Below, piece after piece: positions 57,997 through 64,000 of a DNA stretch of 64,000 nucleotides. Origin of the DNA: Linanthus parryae (lineage: Eukaryota; Streptophyta; Magnoliopsida; Ericales; Polemoniaceae); NCBI GenBank assembly GCA_023055425.1, contig JALGPY010000005.1, positions 79,711,495 through 79,775,494 of the forward strand, read 5' to 3'. Both the position numbers and the translations under genes were made by a program. Below the pieces are notes generated by a model that was given only the letters and a program-made list of their open reading frames with translations, had not been told where the DNA came from and did not search any database. Within the stretch, counting starts at the first letter, position 1. Each line of letters opens with the position of its first letter.

Positions 57997-60129
57997 AGGT
58001 GCGCGGGGGTATCCCCACGCGGGTATGGGGATATCCCTGAGCAAATCAACCAAATTGAGCAGGTTTCGGAGACAGAAAAACCAATGCCGAGCACTCTAGA
58101 AGAGAAACTCAAAGAAGCACCCGAATGCATGGAAGACAAACCCATACCGCAGAAGCAGGAGCTAAAGGAAGTATTCCTAAGCCCGAGCGAAGAAAAGAAG
58201 AGGCCAGTCTTTCTAAGTGCGGACCTCACAAGTGAAGAGGAGGAAAGATTGCTACAGCTCTTGACTGAGTACAAAGACGTATTCGCATGGGAATACGATG
58301 AAATGCCTGGCCTGGACACGACCATCACCATGCATCGGTTGGATGTGATTCCAGGATCCAATCCGGTAAAGCAGAGCACAAGAAGCTGTAGGCCGGAGCT
58401 CAACGTGAAGATTAAGCAGGAGATTGTAAAACTCCTGGATGCCAAATTCATATAGCCAAATCACCATCCCACATGGCTGGCCAAAATTGTGCCAGTGGTA
58501 AAGAAGAATGGGCAGCTTCGCATTTGCGTGGATTTTTGGGATCTCAATCGTTTCTGCCCCAAGGACGATTTTCCGCTCCCCAACATTGATTTACTTATTG
58601 ATTCGACAGCGGGTCATCGCATGTTCAGCTTCATGGACGGCTTCAGTGGGTACAATCAGATGAAGATGGACCCCGAAGATGCACGGAAAATTGCATTCAT
58701 CACCCCGGTGGGAGTATTCAACTATACGGTGATGCCTTTTGGCCTCAAAAACGCAAGTGCAACCTATCAGCGGGCCATGATGGCCCTGTTCCACGACATG
58801 ATGCACAAGGAAGTGGAATTCTATGTAGATGATCTGGTTGTCAAATCCAAGGAGGAGGCAGACCATCTGGCGGATTTGCGAAAAGTGTTTCACAGATGCA
58901 GACGCTTTCAATTGAAGATGAACCCCATGAAGTGCGCATTCGGGGTAACATCAGGGAAGTTCTTGGGATGTGTGGTACATCGCCAAGGAATCGAGCCTGA
59001 CCCTGCGAAAGTATCAGCCATCACTGGCATGACTCCGCCGCATAACCAGAGTGCCTTGAAAACATTCTTGGGAAAGCTATCATATCTGCGAAGATTTATC
59101 CCAGCGATCGCCGAAATTACCTTCTGTTTCAGTGATCTTCTCAAGAAAGATGCCATATACAACTGGACTGCAGAACACGAAGCTGTGTTCGGGAAACTAA
59201 AGGAGCTGCTGACATCTTCAGAAGTAATGATCGCACCTCAGCTTGGATCACCACTCTTGTTGTATCTGACGTCAACAAGGAGGTATATAGGAGCTCTCCT
59301 AGCTCAGGAGTATGAGGGTCAAGAAAGGACCATCTACTACATTTCTCGCATTGTGCAGCCCGCGGAATCAAGGTACACGGACATCGAACGTCATTGCCTT
59401 GCTTTATTCTTCGTAATAGAGAAGTTGAGACACTATTTTGCTTCGCACAAAGTAGTGGTGGTCACAAAGAGTGATCCCATACGATATCTTCTGACTCACA
59501 CCACTCCTGGGGGAAGATTGGCAAAATGGTATATGACCATTTCCCAATATGACATCACATGCGTTCGGCCGCGTGCGATCAAATCGCAGGCGGTGGCGGA
59601 TTTGCTAGCACAGTTCCCTGATAACAGTCATGAGCCCGTGATTGAAGAAGAATTGGAGGGACCTGAAATCTATGCAGTTGAGTTGCCTTATTGGACGCTC
59701 CATTTAGACGGCTCGTCAACTAGGAAAGGTGGGGGCATCGGGATAGTCTTGACCAAACCAGATGGGGAAGTCATACAGATGTCCGCAAAGCTTGACTTCG
59801 CAGTTACCAACAACGAAGCAGAGTATGAAGATCTCATTGCGGCACTTCGCGCGGCAAAGGCCTTGGAAATAAGCAACTTGACGGTTATGGGGGACTCCAA
59901 GCTAATCGTCAAACAAGCCTCGGGCGAGTATAATTTGAAGGAGATAAACTTATTGCCCTACCGGACCTTGGTACAGAAATTGGTGCAACAGTTCTGCGAC
60001 GTTAGATACGAGCACAAACCTCGAGCGGACAATAGGCATGCTGATGCTTTAGCTACCTTGGGATCCAAGGTCAGTACAGACAAATGTCCCGCAAGGATCT
60101 TGATTGAAGTGCGAACATCCTCGGCGTTG
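57997..60129 (+). pseudogene. A2 pol: reverse transcriptase, degenerate RNase H, second RNase H
   Basis: Same frame as gag. Linker (PEQINQIEQ, PIPQKQELKEVFL), TAG at 58453, then RT: RICVDFWDLNRFCPKDD, FSFMDGFSGYNQMKMD, MPFGLKNASATYQ and YVDD at 58822-58833. The first RNase H (about 59230-59600) keeps the fold motifs (IGALLAQEYEGQERTIYYIS, IERHCLALFFVIEKL) but has STRRYIG and VTKSDPIRY where aspartates are usual. The second RNase H (about 59690-60060) has all four acidic residues: HLDGSSTRKGGG, NNEAEYEDL, MGDSKLIVKQ, RADNRHADALATLGS. Dual RNase H is the hallmark of the Tat lineage. Confidence 0.92.
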
Positions 60130-61733
60130 ACAGAAGACGCGTGCGATGATGAATGCATGGACGATGCGGACAGGAGAAATTCAATCTTACGGGCCATCGC
60201 AGAAGGCACGAGTAGCGAGAACTGGGCATCCACAAAGGGGTATTGCATACATGACAACACCCTTTACTACAAGGGCCCTGGCGGTATACTTATGCGATGC
60301 GTATCCGAGCAAGAGGGACAACTGCTATTAGAAAAGATTCACCAACATGCTTGCGGGGAAAGTGAGGTGTCAATCTATCGGAAAGCCCAGAGGTATGGCA
60401 TTCATTGGCCGGACATGTCAACGGCCGCAGCACTGATACAAGGAAAGTGCGAGAGTTGCGCACTGATCAAAGACTCTTTACTCATTGCTCTGACCGACGA
60501 TGATGCGGATTGAAGGAAACCACTCTTTGATTATCTCACCCAGGGTACTGTACCCGAGTCGAGAAAAGAAGCCGAGAAATTAAAGAGGAAAGCAGCCCGA
60601 TACGTGGTGCAAGGAAATCTGCTTTGGCGAAGGGGCCACGAAGGTAACTTGCTACGATGTCCAGACAGCAGGGAAGCACAAGAAGTGATGGACCTTTCTC
60701 ATCAGGTGGAACAGCAGGGAGGTGCGAAATTATGCAGACAACTCCTCTCAATTGGATATTTCTGGCCCACTATGGAGGCTGATTGCCGCACCAAAGTAAG
60801 ACGCTACCAGGAGTGTCAATTCAAGGGTAATCTAGTGCACGCCCCTGCCGTAGATCTACACGCATCGGGAACACCATGGCCGTTTCACACATGGGCTCTG
60901 GATTTCATCGGTCCCATTCGACCGACCTCGCACGGGAATCACTTCATTCTCACCGCGACCGAGTTGTTCACCAAGTGGGTAGAAGCGATACCACTGAAGA
61001 CAGCAAATGCGCTAGCTGTGGTCCATTTCATCCAAGAAAGCATCATATGCAGGTTCGGAATTCCCAACACCATCCTTTCGGATAATGGCACTCCTTTTGT
61101 CAATCGCCAGGTGGCTACAAAGCTAGCAGAATACAACATCAGGAACATATGCTCCACTCCATACTAGCCGAAGAGGAATGGGCAAGCAGAAGCAACCAAC
61201 AAGACGCTATTGAGAATTTTGAGCAAGATGGTCGCAGATGACCACAAGAAGTGGGCTGATTCTTTGAGCATAGCCCTGTGGGCTTATCGGACTTCTCCAA
61301 CGACACCCACAGGGGTCTCACCATTCCTTTTATGCTATGGAGCTGAGGCTGTGGTACCTGCGGAAGTGAAGGTTAACTCTGCAAGATTGGCTTTCCATGA
61401 ATTGTATGATAATCAGCGCGATCATGACTTAGTCCTGCTAGAAGAAAAACGGGAGCAAGCTAAAAGGACTAACAAACGATACCAAGAAAGGATCGCTCGT
61501 GCATACCACAAAACAGTCCAACGTCGAGATTTTGCAATTGGAGATTTGGTCTTACGCGCGTCTGACCATTGCATGCGAGAGGCAGCTCACCCAAAATTTG
61601 CAGCCAATTGGGAGGGACCCTTTGAAGTCACAGAAGTCTTTGACAGTGGCTACTGCAGCATACGGAGGTTACATGGAACGACCTCAACCCAAGCTCAGTC
61701 AACATGCGCTGGATTAAGAAGTATTATCCTTAA
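60130..61733 (+). pseudogene. A2 integrase with two zinc-binding-like modules
   Basis: Module 1 (about 60240-60465): LLLEKIHQHACGE, YRKAQRYGIHWPDM, KCESCAL. Module 2 (about 60600-60830): LLWRRGHEGNLLRC, GAKLCRQLLSIGYFWPTM, with RYQECQ where the first Cys of the pair has become Tyr (60805-60807). The core has D-D-E in LDFIGPIRP, LSDNGTPFVNRQ and NGQAEATNKTLLR; then SPFLLCYGAEAVVP, GDLVLRASDH and the GPF motif NWEGPFEVTEV. Stops: TGA 60511 and TAG 61165. A 1-bp shift near 61650-61690 hides the original end (VNMRWIKKYYP, TAA 61731-61733). Confidence 0.9.
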
Positions 61734-61801
61734 CTTCTCTCATTATATGCGTTATATTACAACGTTTCCTTTATGCTCTGTATTGCTATGATTCGCACAT
61801 C

Positions 61802-61881
61802 TTCTCTCCCATATGAGAGAATTTTAATCTCATCTCTCCCATACGAGAGTTTTATAATAAAGACTTCTCCCAAGTGAGAAG
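61802..61881 (+). other. Three hairpins after A2 pol stop
   Basis: 61802-61821 (TTCTCTC-CCATAT-GAGAGAA), 61834-61849 (CTCTC-CCATAC-GAGAG) and 61864-61881 (CTTCTC-CCAAGT-GAGAAG). All have six-base loops starting CCA and stems that vary in a paired way. Element B has one equivalent at 48083-48098. Confidence 0.6.
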
Positions 61882-61935
61882 AACTTTATGCTTTTAGCTG
61901 TCTTTATTGCTCTGTTATTTCATTATTATTGTTAG

Positions 61936-62475
61936 CGAAAGCCTATCCGCCGTGATAGCAACCCGTGCGAATACGATCTTAGCTGATCTCTTAAGCCTAT
62001 CTGCCATGATAGCAGCCCATGCAAATACAATCTTAACTGATCTCTTAAGCCTATCTGCCATGATAGCAGCTTATGCGAATACGATCTTAACTGATCTTTT
62101 AAGCCTATCTGCCACGATAGCAGCACGTGCGAATACGATCTTAATTGATCTTTTAAGCCTATCTGCCACGATAGCAGCTCATGCGAATACGATCTTAACT
62201 GATCTTTTAAGCCTATGTGCCATGATAGCAGCCCATGCGAATACGATCTTAAGTGATCTTTTAAGCCTATCTGCCACGATAGCAGCTCATGCGAACATGA
62301 TCTTAATTGATCATTTAAGCCTATCTGCAACGATAGCAGCCTACGCGAGTATGATCTTAAATGGTCTTTCAAGCCTATCTGCCACGATAGCAGTACCATA
62401 TGAATGCGATCTTAAAGTGATTCTTAAGTCTATCTGCTATGATAGCAGCATTATGCAAAATGATCTTAAGTGATC
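61936..62475 (+). repeat. 54-bp tandem repeat array in A2 3' region
   Basis: About nine to ten units of 54 bp, each containing AAGCCTATCTGCCA(C/T)GATAG and CGATCTTAA(C/T)TGATC. Because 54 is a multiple of three, both strands stay open and give repetitive 18-residue peptides that are not genes. Each unit can form a CTATC/GATAG hairpin. Scattered further copies occur to about 62785. Confidence 0.9.
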
Positions 62476-62989
62476 TATAGAAGCCTATCCGCTGAGATAG
62501 TGCTCTTACTTGGGTTTAACCTTTAGTAAAGCTCAAGCCTATTCGTCAAGATAGCAAAGCTGCACAAGCACGATCTCAAACGATCTAAAAACATATCTGC
62601 GGATTTATCCGGCAGATAGCAAATCATAAGAGACAATGCAAAGTGTGTATACAGCACTACAGGAGGCGAAATTTGCCAATACGCATGCGAAATCGTAATT
62701 TGTTGTAACAAGACAGCAAATCATACAGAGCGATTTATCATTATGAGTCAAAAAGACTTACAATTTATCTGTCTAGATAGCAGCTTACAAGCGAAAAAGC
62801 TCAAATCGAGCTAACTACGCAGTCAACATGGCTTACAGTGCATCTAAAAAGTAACTTACAAGCAGAAGTTACACATCGCGGGAATCCTAACTGAAAAAGG
62901 ATCGACCTAACGGTCCTAGTACTTATCTCCGTCTCTTCTCCTTCACTCCGTATCAAATCTACCTCTCTCTATTATTCTCCCAAACCCTA
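62476..62989 (+). other. A2 3' region between tandem array and accessory ORF
   Basis: Decaying copies of the CTATCTG...GATAGCA hairpin (about 62540, 62590-62622, 62762-62782), then from about 62890 a pyrimidine-rich stretch (CTCCGTCTCTTCTCCTTCAC, ACCTCTCTCTATTATTCTCC) that reads like a plant 5' untranslated leader for the ORF at 62990. Confidence 0.5.
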
Positions 62990-64000
62990 ATGAGAACTAG
63001 ACGAGCCTCAGACAGAATCAAGATGGTCGGAGGTTCAAAACAGAGTACAGAGAAGAATAGAAAGGCAGCAGTGGATGAAGTTCAAGGGATTAGTGGAGAC
63101 TCTAGTTCTAGAGCTCCTAGTGCGGAGGCAGTTGCAGAACTTCCTCCACCCAAGAAGAAAGTCAAGAAGGATGCAACTCCCTTCTCAGAAAAGAAGAAGA
63201 AGAAGAAAGAGAAGGTTGATGCAGAGAAGCAAACAGAAACAGAGATCTCTAGCCCCAAGAAGTTGAAGAAAAAGAAGAAGGCAACTCAAGCTGAAAAGGG
63301 GAAAGGAAAGGTAACAGAGGAACAGTCAGAAGACAATGTGGAGAAAGCTTTGCAGATCTACTCTAAGAACACTTCTCCTCATGAATCTTGGTTCATCTCA
63401 AACACTTCAAAAGGTCAGTGGTTGGATGGTTTTGCATCTAGCAAGATTTCTTTCAGCAGTTTGATCAGTATGCATATGTTGTTTGGAATGAATCTGAAAT
63501 GTATCACTATGTTGAAGAAAAACTCTTTGTGGTTCATGCTAAACCCCCCTGAGCTAGCCTATCCAAGACTTACCAGATTCTTCTATCTCAACATGAAGAA
63601 ACTTAAGAATTCTCCACACTTAGTTATCATTTATTTAGTTGCTGGAGTTACAATGGAACTAGATAATGCTGAGTTTGCATCTGTCCTAGGGTGTCCTAAG
63701 AGGTATGACACAAAGAACTACCCTCCCAATAATGAAGCTTTGAAATTGGCCAGAGAAGAATTCTTTCTACCCAATGTTCCTGCATCATCCAAACAGTTAA
63801 CACACTCTGTGTTAAATGTCCAGGCTAAAGTGTTATTCACTATATTGATGAGATGCATATTTCCAAGGGAACATTCAAAGGAGTTAGTCACTGAGAGGGT
63901 GTTATCCATTATGTATTTGATCATGCATGGCTATGACATTGATCTGCAGAAACATGTAATGGAACACATGCTTTTCATTCAAACAGATCAGAGAAAGCAT
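62990..64000 (+). CDS. Intact accessory ORF, plant-transposon-protein-like, open at window end
   Basis: ATG at 62990 in a leader-like context; 337 codons without a stop to the window edge, so the C-terminus is unknown. Residues 1-130 are hydrophilic and Lys-rich with nuclear-localisation-like clusters (PPKKKVKK, EKKKKKKEK, KKLKKKKK). From about residue 140 the protein becomes globular: YPRLTRFFYLNMKKL, VIIYLVAGVTMELDNAEFAS, VLGCPKRYD, SVLNVQAKVLFTILMRCIFP, TERVLSIMYLIMHGYDID. That pattern resembles the putative plant transposon protein domain of plant retroelement ORFs (a family resemblance from memory, not a search). It follows A2's repeats in sense orientation, where element B has its antisense gene. 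It could be an A2 accessory gene or belong to a separate nested element. Its integrity contrasts with the decayed pol upstream. Confidence 0.65.
   Translation, partial: MRTRRASDRIKMVGGSKQSTEKNRKAAVDEVQGISGDSSSRAPSAEAVAELPPPKKKVKKDATPFSEKKKKKKEKVDAEKQTETEISSPKKLKKKKKATQAEKGKGKVTEEQSEDNVEKALQIYSKNTSPHESWFISNTSKGQWLDGFASSKISFSSLISMHMLFGMNLKCITMLKKNSLWFMLNPPELAYPRLTRFFYLNMKKLKNSPHLVIIYLVAGVTMELDNAEFASVLGCPKRYDTKNYPPNNEALKLAREEFFLPNVPASSKQLTHSVLNVQAKVLFTILMRCIFPREHSKELVTERVLSIMYLIMHGYDIDLQKHVMEHMLFIQTDQRKH

Larger units (their letters stand above)
54725..64000 (+). mobile_element. Ty3/gypsy Tat-lineage retrotransposon A2 (3' LTR outside window)
   Basis: 5' LTR 54725-55343, primer site 55347-55362, gag-protease 55384-57996, pol to 61733, then a structured 3' region and an accessory ORF. 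From gag to the end of integrase it stays in one frame, interrupted by stop codons, with a single indel near the C-terminus. No 3' LTR start (TGTAGATAGTGC) occurs between 61733 and 64000, so the element probably continues beyond the window. Confidence 0.88.

Noticed and set aside
61932..62399. Long repetitive open frames on both strands in the A2 tandem array
   Set aside because: They arise because the 54-bp repeat unit is a multiple of three; no start context or protein family.

Overview
The window is plant nuclear DNA, probably from a flowering plant (I cannot name the species). Nearly every base belongs to a transposable element. The evidence is plant-type Ty3/gypsy (Tat lineage) and Ty1/copia polyproteins, LTRs with TG...CA ends and plant primer-binding sites, a CACTA element, a Mutator-like element, and short GT-AG introns in one captured gene. 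I see no rRNA, tRNA, CRISPR array or intact cellular housekeeping gene.

Layout. (1) 1-4018, minus strand: Tat element A1, cut by the window edge, inserted into a copia element E whose 3' half follows (4019 to about 8540). (2) 9000-10416: a Mutator-like element with long inverted ends and a 9-bp target duplication. (3) 10683 to about 53.5 kb: one old Tat element, B, opened up by later insertions. Its 5' LTR is split by copia element C (11206-25318). C's LTRs are in turn broken by copia element D (11313-15911) and a MITE (22913-24059), and C's reverse transcriptase is broken by a CACTA element (20712-21904). B's gag (tandemly duplicated), protease and RT run 25423-30709. A non-autonomous element F (30715-37275, Athila-type primer site) interrupts pol, B resumes with its second RNase H at 37281-38526, a long-LTR non-autonomous element G (38532-47178) interrupts the integrase, and B's integrase core ends at 48047. 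(4) 48876-53516, minus strand: a decayed, intron-containing plant-mobile-domain gene lying antisense in B's 3' region. (5) 53.6-54.7 kb: a copia-like 3' end/LTR fragment. (6) 54725-64000+: Tat element A2, same family as A1 but plus strand. Its polyprotein is broken almost only by stop codons, and its 3' region carries hairpins, a 54-bp tandem array and an intact open reading frame that leaves the window at 64000.

How the parts fit. A1, A2 and B share a plan: LTR, primer site, gag-protease, a conserved in-frame TGA, RT, a degenerate RNase H, a second catalytically complete RNase H, two zinc-binding-like modules, integrase, then a structured 3' region followed by an accessory gene. The accessory gene differs: antisense and spliced in B, sense and uninterrupted in A2. 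The target duplications I could read (TGTTG for C, TTATA for D, AGA for the CACTA, CTA for the MITE, GTTCC for F, TTAGG for G) give an order of events: B first, then C, G and F, then D, MITE and CACTA inside C.

The parts most worth attention are the antisense spliced plant-mobile-domain gene, the intact accessory ORF at 62990-64000, and the covarying hairpins and hairpin arrays shared by A2 and B downstream of pol.
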